Part shown: positions 19,691-31,098 of the stretch, piece by piece
Layout of the letters: every line of letters starts with the position of its first letter
Position numbering within the stretch: position 1 is the first letter of the stretch
Assembly (NCBI GenBank): GCA_963971225.1
Contig: OZ020269.1
Span: 38,089,264 to 38,153,263, forward strand
Direction: 5' to 3'
Source: Melieria omissa
Taxonomy: Eukaryota > Arthropoda > Insecta > Diptera > Ulidiidae
DNA: 64,000 bases
The notes under the pieces: generated by a model
The model's input: only the letters and a program-made list of their open reading frames with translations
What the model was told of the DNA's origin: nothing
The model's database searches: none
Position numbers and translations under genes: made by a program

Positions 19691-21753
19691 TATGGATTCA
19701 AGATTAGAGTGCAATAATTTTTTGTTTAACGCCCGCAAATGTGAGAGGCTAGGAACTGTTCACACAGCTTGTAGTAAAGTGTTCATGCTTGAATGAGAAA
19801 CAGTGATTATTTGTTGCTTTGTTCTGTAAAACAGAAACTAGAAAGTTCTTCATCCGTTCCGATAAGTAATGGAAGTTCGGTAAGTTTGCTTAGCTGATCA
19901 TAAATAGTTTTGTTAACTTGTTCATAAATATTTAATTCAACTTAAATATAACTTTTTTCACCAACGGAGTTGTATATTATTTAAATGGCTATTTCGTTAT
20001 TCGACTTCAGTGCATGTAATAAGGAAACATATCTGGAGTTGGCAACCGTGATGTCGCTGCTTACAACGTATTCAACATGTTAAAATTAATATACCTCAAA
20101 GATATTGATTCGGGCATTTGACAACTTCTTGAAGTTTTGTTTTATTGTGTTTTGTTTTATTTGTGTTATTCATGTTTGTTACTCCGCTGCGCAATGCGTA
20201 TTTACCACAAGTAATTTTCCATAGCTATTTCTGCGCGGCTGTCAAGTGCGACTGGTCTCTGCGCTCTTCCCCTGAATAAAGTGTTACCTGTAAAATTTTA
20301 AGTACTCTTTGTTTTTTTAGACACTTTGGTGCCGTCACTCACGGTTTTTTGTATTACTTTCTGATTGTGGGCTCGCAACATTCATGCATTTATATTTACA
20401 TATATATCGAACATACATATGGGTGGGCTACATACATAACCGCAAATAAAGAAATGGTTACGTTATTGCAGGTAAACTGACATCTGCGACGCTGAAAAGC
20501 ATGACATTCCACTCATTGGAGACGAGTTACGTAAAATTTTGCAAATGGATCCGCTTAACCTACATTTTAAGTATGAAGGCGTGTTACGGAGTGAAGCCAA
20601 TGTAGTTTTTGGTTTTGAGTGGTTTGGATGGGACAAAAAAAGAGAGTTGATTAACTACTGAAATACAAAAACTGAGGTTATGCAGTTGTCATGCCAGGTT
20701 ATAATTTAATTTCTACGGTGTAAACCACGAATTTGACTAATTCTAATTCTTGATTCACCTTGACAGACACATTCCATACCGCATATTGAAGGAGCAGGAA
20801 GCCTAAAAAGTTTAGCAATTATGTATTGATAATTATGTTTTGATGTTGGCATTATCGAAGGTGTGACATATGAATCACGGTTCGAATTATTAGAAAACAG
20901 CAATTTCAAGTCCATCAAACGAAAAATTGGCTTGTCAAAAGCGCATCAACTATTCGTAACACTCAAATGTAATAAATTTCACGCTTTGAGTTACACATTG
21001 CGCTTTTTCAACATCGTCTAATCAGCTTACAGTAACAGTTTGTGGTGTGAAAACAAAAAACCTGAACTACAACGAAGGAAGAAAATTTTAAAGAATTTAT
21101 TGATTTTAGACTTGTTTCGCATAATTGCTTGAGCTGCATATGCTCAGAAAAAACTTCTGGGCATCCAATCAAATTCCAATATCGATTGCGCACAAATTAA
21201 TACGTACAAATAAATAAATAAAGATCGCACTGAGTGCGTCAATGTAATCGATTACTATTATGCGATATTTGTTCATGAAAAAATTTAAGTTAATTATTGA
21301 ATTTAACGTATTTTATTCACTAAAATATTTTATAAAAAATCCTTTTTGCACCAAAACTAAAAGGAATTATTCACGAGAAAAACCTGTTTATCGATAAAAT
21401 TTAGAATGAAATACACATATGTGTACTTATTTACCGCGATGCGTGGAATGCGCCAAAAACTAAGTTGGGCTAAGTTGGGAGGCTTTCTAAGAAGGAAGGC
21501 ATCCGACGCTTTGTGCATACTTTTGTATACTTTTCTGACAGATGCGTACAATGCGTTCCTGCGTACAATGCGTGCGTCTGGTGTTGGGGCTTAACGATAT
21601 GGTTACATGAAACGCTACATTTTTTTACAGAAAGACTCAAAAACAGTTAATAGCTTAGCAACGTCGGTGGTAACTATTTAAATGCCTGCAGAATGGTCAG
21701 TTTTTTCTACAAACTGAAACGCCTATGGGAAACAACGAGCAACAAGTGAAAAC
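19691..21753. other. AT-rich DNA, no gene recognised
   Basis: No coding domain seen. Near 20333 TTTGGTGCCGTCACTCACGG loosely resembles a BEL/Pao-type primer-binding site, preceded by AATAAAG, so an old solo LTR is possible, but no second copy is present. Confidence 0.3.
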
Positions 21754-22386
21754 TTAAGGCAGGTTCTAACCCTGTGGAAAATAAAACGATGTAACGGCCG
21801 TTACATTGTTAGAGCAGTGTCGAGCACCGGCCAAGCGCGCTTTAAGCTTTAAACGCGTTTTTCTGAGAACCACATTTTCGGACCTAACGGAAGTGATTGA
21901 AGGCGCTGGCATGAACCAATCGGCACCCAAATTTTTTTTTAAATGTTCCTTAGGGTTTTTTCTATCAAACGAACCACGATCAGCCAAAAATATTGAAAAT
22001 TGTTTATTTAAAAAAATAATAAGTGAACAAAAAAATGCGAAAATCGTAATTTTTTTTTCAAAACCTCATAACTTTTGTAATTTTGATTTTTTTTTTCATG
22101 ATCTCGGTTCATTCAATAGATAATACGGTACACATTAAGAATGTGTTCGATTTTTGTGTTTCAGATCACGGGTTTTGACGGAATCACTTCCGGTAGCGGT
22201 AGCGACATGCCGCCACTGATGGACGCCCCCTTTTTTGATTCATTCAATTTAAAAAATTGTATTCTCTAAATAAATGTGTGTTCACATCCAGACAAAATGT
22301 TCAACGTTGTATCTTGAACCGTTTTCTCAAAAAAAATTCCTAAAAAGTGCACTTTTTCGGATCCACAAGATGAGAACCTGCCTTAA
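21754..22386. mobile_element. TTAA-flanked MITE (Kolobok-like ends)
   Basis: Left TTAA|GGCAGGTTCTAACCCTGTGG and right (reverse-complemented) TTAA|GGCAGGTTCTCATCTTGTGG form inverted repeats with TTAA duplication. Length 633 bp, no transposase. The GG start resembles the elements at 2448 and 8445 but the internal sequence differs. Confidence 0.8.
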
Positions 22387-22629
22387 AAGTGTACTGCACA
22401 ATTGTGCTAGACCAACAACACAATCGAGCACTGCACGAGTTTCAATCGTAACAGTATAGTTATAGTACTTTTTGGGATAAGTAAATTCAAAAGAGGAATT
22501 TTTTAACTTCGGGGTTAAAAATCAAGAATACTTGGCTCTTTTTTTCTTTTTTATAAAATCAAAAAATAAACAATGTATTGTATATGGACGAGGTAAAAAT
22601 TTTGTTAGGGATTTATGTGAGTAAACATA

Positions 22630-23215
22630 TTGGGTTGGCAAGAAAGTAATTTTGGTTTCCACAAATATATTGCGCTATGTTAAGTTTCAAGGACTTCTGC
22701 CAACGTTTCGATTTTTCCATTTTAACATGTGATAGCTGTCACTTTTAGCTCTCTTTAGAAATAACATGCGCTCAACTTTGTTTCCAGCTTTTAGTTTGGT
22801 CTCATAGCAAAATTGACTGAAAACACGAACGTTTCATTATTTGAAAGTCTACGTCTTCCGTGCCAAAGCATAACCCATTCAGATCGTTAAAAAGTTATGT
22901 ATATTCCTTCCAATAGTTGAAAATCAGTTAAAACACCTTGGACTCATAAAAAAACTCGATTGGGTTTCGTACGAATTAAAAGACATTAACGAACATGAAT
23001 CAATATTTGTGACATGTATTAAAAACAATGTAGCCCACATTTTTTCAAATGGCCCTTCACTGGCAATGAAAAACGGGTCGCTTACAACACCACCGAACAA
23101 ACGTGATCACAAACCATATTGAATCCAATTGTTAATGTGGTGAAATTACAAAGGTCCTGTGTATTTTGAGCTGCTTTCAAAGAACGAAACCATGAATACA
23201 GAAGTATACATTTAA
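22630..23215 (+). pseudogene. Decayed mariner-type transposon
   Basis: Begins with TTGGGTTGGCAAGAAAGTAA after a TA, a familiar mariner terminal motif. Further along, the plus strand reads HLGLIKKLDWVSYELKD (about 22937-22987) and KGPVYFELLSKNETMN (about 23150-23200), matching the mariner blocks before the first catalytic aspartate and before the second. Frames are broken many times and the right terminus cannot be found, so boundaries on that side are approximate. Inactive relic. Confidence 0.6.
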
Positions 23216-24483
23216 TGAAAACTATAGTAAAGTACAATAAAGCCTAATATCATATCATCATCAAACTGACGACTTAATGAGCTTATATAAGTTAAATAAA
23301 CAAAGCCAGTTCGAAAACGTCACATTTAGTCACATGTAAATATTGTTGGAAATTAAACATGTTAAACCATTTAACGCGATCTAATATCGCGTTCAAACTC
23401 ACTCATTTACATTACAGCTAAATTTGTAGGGATGTTTTTCTAGTGTGTGTGCAGTGTGTTCAGTTGACAAAAAAGCTTTTTCATTCAAAGCTTTCGGATA
23501 CAACCCTGCGCTAAACTCGTTTCAAAACTTGTTAAATGGGTTAACACGTTTAGTTTCCAACTACAATTGCATGTGAATAAACAGGTTTTCTAACTGGTTT
23601 TCTTCATTTAACTTGTTTAGGCTCATAAAACATGTTAAAGTCGTCACTTTGAACGCGATAAAAGACCAGTTTGCCGCATGGTTGTATCCGAAAACTTTCT
23701 GTGAAAAAGTTTTTTACCAACGAAAATTTTCCCACAAAATTCTGCTGACATTTCGCCAAACAAAACCATACGAAAACTCTGTTGTTTTGAATTATAATTG
23801 TAATGAAAAATATAAAAAAAAAAACTATTAAGTTGTCCTTCCCCGAAACGAAAATGCTATTACCTGAATAATTCAGGTACATTGCTGATTTACGTAGGCA
23901 AAAACGAAATAACCACGTTTTTCAAAGAATGGTGGCCACAGCGCTGGTTGTAAACAAACGTACATATTTTAAAATAAAAAAGCTCTCTTTATTTAAACTA
24001 AGTAGTTCTAGGGATTCAGTTTAAACATGATATAACGCATTTTCTTTTTAAAATCGTTTTCCCTAAACTCTTTCCCATAATAAAAGCATATTTATTGTAT
24101 TTATTCTTATATCTTCTTATTTTCTTTATTACTGCGACCGAATAGGGCTATTAGCTTAGTTACGATTGTCGTTAACTATGTTTATGCCTTGCCAAAATGT
24201 TATCACGTATCACAGAGCCGCCGAATGCCGCGGATGCGGCCAAAAGTAAAAAAAAAAAGTTTCTATTTAGGGGTTTTTCACCCTTGAGTTGGCTGCAATG
24301 ATCCTTCAAGAAACTAAAATCGTTCATAGTGATGACTAATTCGTCATGCTCCTTCCTTAGTCACTCTACAGTTAATACACTGAGAACGGTTATACAGGTG
24401 AAAAATTTTATGTAATAAAGAAAATCAAATAAGACCAAATGGAGTCCACTTCTAAAGGTGAGTAGAACATGTAAAAAAAGTAC
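23216..24483. other. No gene recognised
   Basis: AT-rich sequence with scattered ATGTTAA and AACGCGAT motifs in both orientations (for example 23360-23400 and 23620-23665) that may be remains of an inverted-repeat element. No coding signal. Confidence 0.3.
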
Positions 24484-24485
24484 TA

Positions 24486-25744
24486 AGAGGTGAACCAGAA
24501 AAAATTTAGAATTTTTAAGAATACATTAAAAAAAGTAATAGTCTGAGTTTACTAAAATAAACTGCAGTTTATTATACATTTCTGAAACTCGAATTTACAA
24601 AAAAATTTCATGAAATATAATTAGTTGTTGCAACATTTTTTTATATTTTTCTTAACGGTCTTAGTTAGAGACTGGACAGTACTTTCGGTGACTATTGCAT
24701 AGGCTTGCTTCCATCGATTTCGGAACTGTACATCATTTTTGCTAACTTTCTTTATTTTTCTTAGAGTTTGCTGCATTACAGCCCAATATCTTTCAATAGG
24801 CCGAAGTTCCAGGCAGGTGAGACGATTTGCCTCTTTTTGGACCACCGTGACACAATTTCCTTCATACCATTCCATAGTTGACCTGGAGTAGTGGCTTGTC
24901 GCTTAGTCTGGCAAAAACAAAACTGTTCCTTTGTGCTATTCAATAAATTGTATAAGGCGTTTTTGCATACATTCTTTTATATAAATTCTAGAGTTTATTG
25001 TTCCTGTCGTAATGAACGCCTTGCTCCGTAGACCACAGGTGCAAATAGCTTGCCAATCCATGAAGCGTTTTGGAAATTTGGTGTATTTCACTTCGGAGTA
25101 CTTTCTTTGTGTTTCATTCTTATTGTTTTGAGTGAAATAGGCATTCCCAGGCAACTGCTTGAAGTCCACCTAAGAGTAGGTTTCATCATCGAGAATCACG
25201 CAATCGAACTTGGTTACGTAATCGTCATACAGTTTTCGAGCCCGCGTCTTCCCTATTTTTTCTTTTGCTTCCGACCGGTCAGGCACTTTCTCCTGTTCGT
25301 AGGTCCTTAACCCTTGACTTCGCTTATATAGCATCTCAGTTAATTGCGATGTGCCTGATGCAGCTGCAATATCTCGCCCTCGTGGGTTTATTCCGATATG
25401 TGCTAACAAGCCTCTGGACCCTTTTTTCTGCCTGATTCTTCGGCTCTGTAGATGGAGTTTCTCACGTTGTAGTTGTTTATAACATTATAAACCGTCACTA
25501 CGCTCGCTTTGCTTTACCTTGCAATGCTTAGTCTAGACTTCGTCTTATCAGTGAAGTAAATGTCCAGTATTAATTTGCGGCAGCGCTTTTGCGGGCTGGA
25601 AATGTTGACTAAAGTAGATCCAAGATGCAATTGAGTAATATAGCAAGAAACTGCAATATTTACAGATACTTTCACTCCCAAATACTCTTGGCATTTTCGA
25701 ATGCTGGATGCGTAAAAATTCTAAATGTTTTCTGGTTCACCTCT
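24486..25744 (-). mobile_element. Tc1-like DNA transposon with intact termini
   Basis: Terminal inverted repeats AGAGGTGAACCAGAAAA…ATTTAGAATTTTTA (about 31 bp) occur at both ends, flanked by TA at 24484-24485 and 25745-25746. Length 1259 bp is close to a complete Tc1/mariner-superfamily element, so it has decayed by point mutation rather than by large deletion. Confidence 0.9.
24621..25740 (-). pseudogene. Tc1-like transposase, several frameshifts
   Basis: Minus-strand segments in order: a decayed HTH region (about 25410-25740); KFDCVILDDETYS (25170-25220), where the first catalytic aspartate lies; ADFKQLPGNAYFTQNNKNET through KFPKRFMDWQAICTCGLRSK (24960-25165); and RPIERYWAVMQQTLRKIKK with the catalytic glutamate (24621-24875). 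The block after RPIERYWA (KVSKNDVQFRNRWKQAYAIV, ESTVQSLTKTV) matches the C-terminus of Tc1-type transposases with an ELRPIE motif. At least three frame changes and stops are present. It is an essentially full-length but dead gene; DDE spacing and thus exact family need alignment. Confidence 0.8.
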
Positions 25745-25746
25745 TA

Positions 25747-27299
25747 ATTATCAATTGTTAAGTAGTGAATTAGGGAAAACATAAACAATAGTGTAATTTT
25801 TTCACATAATTTTTCCGAAAATTTGACTTTTCAAATGATACTGCATTAAAACGCTGCAAAACGCTGCTTTGAAACCTTATTGAAATGATAATTAAATATA
25901 TTATCTACCAAATAAAGCAAGATTCAGCTGCCAAGAGCTGCCTATTCATTTTGTATGCCCTTTTTTCGAAATCAAATTGATAGAGAGCGAGAGAGAGAGA
26001 GAAGCGAAATATACACATGGTGTGTTTCTCTTTTATCTGAGGCTGCTACCTATAGTTTGGGGAAAACTGTTATACGTGTCCGATAGATAAATGCTTGGAC
26101 CTAAGAAATCCGAAAACCTTAACTAAATTAGACAAATAGTTTTGCTTGTAGAGCCCGTCAAAGTTGAGCAAGTTGAGTTTTAGAGTGTGAAAGAATATCA
26201 GCAATTTGCACTTTTTCGGCAAAGCTGAAGTTTTAAAATACGGAAAGGAGCAAATGAAATGATGAAATTAAACTTTTTGCATCGTAAAAGAAGGCATTTG
26301 TAGTAAATAATTAAATATAGGAAAAAAAAGTTGGTTGTTGTTGTTGTCTTTTCATAGGCACTCACTTGAAGCATTGTTTTTATCACTCTCTTTGAACTTT
26401 CGATAGACTTTCAAAAAAAAGGCCATACTTGCCACGGTTACGTCTTTGGGAAAATTGTTCACTAGTCTTCTGTGAGTACTGCCCTGAAGAGATCGGGTGC
26501 CCGATTTTGCCCGACTGGATTTTACAGCGATTTTTCTGTGGCCACCTCGCGCAATTTTGTGCTTTCGGGTGCGTGCGTTCGAACAAGTTCGTCAAGATTT
26601 TGATAGTGAATCAATTACACGCGATTATAATCGTTGCCAGGGCATGCAAATTTGGATTTTGGCTTCATTTAAGAAGTGATACAAGCTTGCAACTCCATAG
26701 TAAGTCGACTTTTTTTTGGCGTATATTGCAGTAAGCTCGAAGTAAAGAGTACTTTTACTGGATGCGCAGTTCGCACGTACGAAAAACAAGTTGACTTTCA
26801 TTTCCGGCAATCAGCTATCATGTATCCTTTGATGTAATGCTTCTGTTTTTAACAAAATACTAACACTGTGTCTGACACAAAATTTTGTTTTTTTTTTAAT
26901 TTGAGCAAAACGCAGTCAGTCGCCATTAGTCTTTGAGTTGAACCGCGCCAATGAAACAATTAGTTATTGAAAACAAAAAGCAGACTTATATCTATGTGCA
27001 CTGTCTAAATCCCACCCCCAAAAATCCCACAACGCGGGAAAACCTAACAACTGTGTAGGTACCTGCTAGTACTAGAAGCTAAGTACCTGCTATTTGAATG
27101 CATATGCAAATCCTACTTACAAATAAAGGAGTTTGGAGTAAGTGAAGTTAGTTTCGAATTTAATTTGAACTAAACATCACTTCAACTCCGCCACTGCAAC
27201 TAACCCGAAGAAGAAGCACAAAGATGTTTTTGAAACATTCGAAGCTGTTTGAAATATTTACTATTTCAAAGACAAGTTTGTTCCGACAATTTAAAATTC
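25747..27299. other. No gene recognised; GA microsatellite
   Basis: Contains a short GAGAGAGAG tract at about 25984-26003. Open frames of up to 101 codons near 26430-26730 show no domain and overlap each other on both strands. Confidence 0.3.
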
Positions 27300-28092
27300 G
27301 GCTTATTGTCTCTACATTGTTGCATTCGTTGCTTCGAATTTTTATTACATTTATCGTATAAATTGGAAATCAAAAAATGGCCAGCTCGATCAACAAGGGA
27401 AAAATAATCAGTTGAAAAAAGAAAAACAGCAATCCAAGTGGCATCTAAAACCAATTGGGTTTGAACGTTGACAAACCAATACAAGGTAGTGGAACTTCGA
27501 ACGATGGCAACACAGCACGATTATTTTTCGAACATCATGGGAAATCTGCTCAAATTATTGGAATCGATCAAAATATTATTTATCGGTTTTACGTCATATT
27601 ACAAGCAATTTCATGTGGATATGAAATCGATATGAACAAATTTAGGCAGTATTGCAAAGAATTAGCTGAAAGGATCGCACATGCATATTATTGGTATTAC
27701 ATGCCTACCTTAGTGCACAAACTTCTAATTCACGGCCCAGACATCGTTACACAATCATACTACCTATAGGCCAAATGTCCGAGGATGCCCAAGAGGCATG
27801 TCATACATTTTTTAACATTTACCGCGTTACTTATGCAAGAAAAAACTATCGGCAAAAAACGATGGAGGACGTTTTCAAAAGATTTCTGATTTCATCCGAT
27901 CCTTACATTACTACTTGCCGAAAATTACCAGTAAAACCACTTAAGTCTTTATCACCTGATACAATCGATTTATTATCAGCTCCATCTGTACATGACGAAG
28001 AACAAGAGCCGGAAAGTTTGAACAGTTCCTCTGCCTCAGAGTCAGAAGCAGACGTAGATGTGGATTCCTACGAAACCAATTTTTTATTATAA
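27300..28092 (+). pseudogene. Relic of an uncharacterised arthropod mobile-element protein
   Basis: The plus strand can be read, with two or three frame changes, as one protein. A fragment LHSLLRIFITFIV (about 27320) leads to VDKPIQGSGTSNDGNTARLF (27470-27530), then VILQAISCGYEIDMNKFRQY, WYYMPTLVHKLLIHG and, in the next frame, LPIGQMSEDAQEACHTFFNI with YRVTYARKNYRQKTMEDVF. It closes with a Ser/Glu/Asp-rich tail (EEQEPESLNSSSASESEADV). I remember this block order from many unnamed predicted proteins in aphid and other arthropod genomes that occur in high copy number, but I cannot name the transposon superfamily. The upstream half is missing or unreadable. Dead copy. Confidence 0.5.
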
Positions 28093-28603
28093 CACCTACC
28101 AATTATTTGTAATTCAAAATTTTTTGTATATTTTTATGCTCAATAGAAATAAAGATTGTTATAACGATATTCAAAAATATTTCTTTCCTTATAACATAAA
28201 AACTCAAACCACGAATTTTCTTCGATTACAATTTTTTCTTCAAAGCATTAGCACAATGCTTTGAAGAAGCATTGTTCTTGTAACTGTAAATGTTGTGAAT
28301 TTACGAAATCCCTATTATATCCTTATTCTTATCATCTTCAAGGTCAACTGTACCCGGGAAAACCCGCTGAAGGGGAATGTCGATAAATGTAGGCGAATGA
28401 GTTGTTTTTGATCTGGTTTGCACATATAAAATATCGTGGAGTTTATAAGTTGTTCTAACCAAAATCAATTTTTTGTTTCCTCAAAATCGATTGAGTGATT
28501 GTGTTCTATTGATAAAATTGATTTGTTATAAATTAATAACTTTAGAAAGTTTTACTTACAGAAAAAATCTATGAAATCCATCCAACTCCATATAAAAAGT
28601 ATT

Positions 28604-28822
28604 GGGGTACCCGGGTGCCCCAGCACACGGGTAAGGGTGTAAAAAGTTAAATGTTGCGCCACACCCTCAAAAATACAAAAAATGGAATTAAACACTAGAA
28701 AGTAAAGACATTATACCATGTTGGGAGTTGTCATGAAGATTCACCTTTCTAGGTTATCCGCAAGTATATAAAATTTCGATATGAAAGTGATTTGGGTACC
28801 CCAGCACACACATAAGGGTTAA
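28604..28822. repeat. Repeated GGGTACC…CCAGCACAC motif ending at TTAA
   Basis: Two direct copies, about 28604-28638 and 28793-28822, share GGGTACC, CCCAGCACAC and TAAGGGT. The second ends ATAAGGG|TTAA, so on the minus strand it would read TTAA|CCCTTATGTGTGTGCTGG, resembling a piggyBac-type terminus with a subterminal repeat. No partner end was found to the left, so the element may be truncated. Confidence 0.4.
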
Positions 28823-29258
28823 TTCATATACATTAGGAATCACAATTTTTGGCCTTTTTGCGATCCCGGGATTTTCAGGGTTGAAAATTCGAACCCCGGG
28901 ATTCATATAACACATTTTCATAATAAAACAATATTCCCAAATTGCATAAATACATGTTTGTCATATATTTTCCATAAAAATGGACACAGTTTCAAGATTT
29001 TGTATCTTGAATTTGATCACATTTTGTTTAACTTTAAACATTTTCATTAAACATTTAACTTCAGTTTGATAACATTTCGTTTTTTCCAAGAATAACACTT
29101 AAACATACTGGTTGATTTGTAACATATAGCTCCTTCGCTGCAAGAACGTCTTAACTCAAAACTACATCGTTCCGAGGAAATATTGTAAAATTATCAAGTT
29201 TACCTTTACAGGCATTTCAAGGTTTCTAAACATTTTTCATGTCGTCATATGAGTAAAG

Positions 29259-29427
29259 CAGCCGCCGTGGCTCAGTTGGTTAGTGCGCGGTCCAGCGAGT
29301 CGCATGCAGAGCGACGCAAGTTCGAATTCTGCATGTACAAAATTCACACGCACAACACGGGTGGTTGCGGGAAGCTAGGCCTTAGTCTCGCGTAAGCGGG
29401 CTGTCGTGCCAATCAATTAATAATTAT
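29259..29427 (+). mobile_element. tRNA-derived SINE, short form (14-bp TSD)
   Basis: TCATATGAGTAAAG is duplicated at 29245-29258 and 29428-29441. The 169-bp body has an A box in GTGGCTCAGTTGGTTAGTGC, a B box in GCAAGTTCGAATTC and a 3' domain CGGGCTGTCGTGCCAATCAA shared with the SINE at 38103-38428. The central domain of that longer copy is missing here. Confidence 0.9.
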
Positions 29428-29588
29428 TCATATGAGTAAAGTACCGAATTTTTTACAACGTGGTTTCGACAGATAACACCGTGCGACAGCATTTTTCACA
29501 CTGGGAAAAATCCATATGGGTGTGAAACTAGAGACCAAATATAGTAATACTGCGTACTCAGTTTTTCATTTCTACATCCGTTGTCCTT

Positions 29589-29905
29589 TTAACTCTTCAA
29601 TTCCCAGTGTCACCTGTAGGTGACAGATGCCTAATATTTTTTTACAACCACACAGGTTTCTAATTTTAAATTCTAACACTTGTATAGTAAAGTCAATTAG
29701 TAGTACTTGTTGATTTAATTTTCCTAGCAACACTAGCGAAACGTCATTTGTCAAATTTATTCATTTGTTTCTTTCAATATAAAAATGAGGGTAGTTTAAA
29801 AATTTTTTATGTATTTTTTTGTCTTATCCAAACGTATCTAAGCTATTTTATATAAAAAGAAAATTTTCTTTTTTACTATTTTGGACATGGGAATTGAAGG
29901 GTTAA
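29589..29905. mobile_element. 317-bp TTAA MITE in the centre of the fold-back
   Basis: Left TTAA|CTCTTCAATTCCCA and right TGGGAATTGAAGGG|TTAA give matching inverted repeats (one mismatch) with TTAA duplication. Just inside the left end is the palindrome TGTCACCTGTAGGTGACA. C-starting ends suggest piggyBac-type mobilisation. Confidence 0.8.
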
Positions 29906-30858
29906 AAGGACTTCAAAATTTCCCCCTTAAATCCCCTTTCAAAGGGGACAAAAAATAAAAAAAATATAAAAAATACTTAATCTAGTTAGAATTTGGCGAT
30001 ATGTATATCAAATGAAAGAAGAAAGGCTCAAGAATTTAAATAAAATTGATTTTTTATCTATTTGTAAAAAAAGGATATGAAAAAGGTCCTTTGAAAATTG
30101 TAATCCTTTATATCCTTGAAAATTTCTTACGAATTTTCTTGAAAAGTAAGTATGGTAGGACAACGGATGTAGAAATGAAAAACTGAGTACGCAGTATTAC
30201 TATGTTTGGTCTCAAGTTTCCCGCCCATATGAATTTTTTCCAGTGTGAAACAATTTTTTCATTTTTGTCGCACGGTGTAACCGATCATATGCAGATGCGT
30301 ACAGGGTTGTCATAAACTCGAACATATTTTTTTGTTTTGACGTTGTTGCAGCGAAGGAGCCATATGTATATCATTCTTAAAGTGTATATATATATGCATA
30401 TTTGCTAAACAAATAAAATAGTTCATTTTGTTGTACTTTTAGTTTTACTTCGATTGCGATAAAAAATTATGCGTTTTGATTAAATTAAAACTGAGATCTT
30501 CTAATCTAGAACGAAGTGTATTGTAAATAAACCCTGCTGAAGAGAAACATCTTCCAGATTCAACACTTGTTGGTTGAATGTTCAGTTAATAATTATAAGT
30601 CTTTTGCAAAGGACGCCCTCTATCCCCTCCTTGCAGGAAAAGACAATTTCTTTAATCAAAGTCTCAGATAAGGAATCTTTTTTTTTTGTTTGAGTTAAAT
30701 TTATTTCGTTTGAACTTTCCAAAATTTGTTTGAAAAAGTGTTACAAGTTAGCAATTTAATTTAAATGCAATCCCGAAAATCCCGGCATTGAAAAGTTTGA
30801 ACCCCGGGATTTTCGGTACTGGAGAATGTCCAGGATCTCGGGATTGCGATGCATAATA

Positions 30859-31096
30859 TCTGTGGTCAAAAGCAATAACCGCCTAAGTCGAAAATTGCTG
30901 TTTTGATCAATCTCGTTTTAAAGTTTTAGCGCGTTATGGGAATGCGAATAGGTTTTTATTAATAACTTTTTTTATTTTAAAGTTACAAACTACCCGATTT
31001 CACACAAACGTAGAGCGCAGTCAAGGGAACATGGTGGCATCCATAACTCAATTTCTTCTTAAGTCGACTTAAGCGGTTATTGCTTTTGACCACAGA
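30859..31096. mobile_element. TA-flanked MITE, copy 1 (238 bp)
   Basis: Ends TCTGTGGTCAAAAGCAATAA and the matching inverse at the right, over about 32 bp, with TA on both sides. The related copy at 61370-61616 shares the pattern TCTGTGG…AATAAC…GCC…AAGTCGA. Non-coding. Confidence 0.85.
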
Positions 31097-31098
31097 TA

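Larger units (their letters stand above)
28880..30848. mobile_element. Large fold-back element, about 2 kb
   Basis: Three pairs of inverted segments occur in mirror order: CCCGGGATTTTC motifs at 28880-28915 and 30770-30840; AGCTCCTTCGCTGCAAGAAC (29129) against GTTGCAGCGAAGGAGC (about 30345); and a roughly 120-bp stretch at 29468-29590 against 30159-30290 (for example GTACTCAGTTTTTCATTTCT inverted). Arms of about 700 bp flank a non-coding centre. The left arm contains a SINE and the centre a TTAA MITE. Terminal boundaries and TSD are not clear, so superfamily is open; the terminal CAATCCCG-like motifs suggest hAT. Confidence 0.65.

Noticed and set aside
20333..20352. BEL/Pao primer-binding site
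   Set aside because: Only partial match, no flanking LTR pair and no BEL coding sequence nearby.
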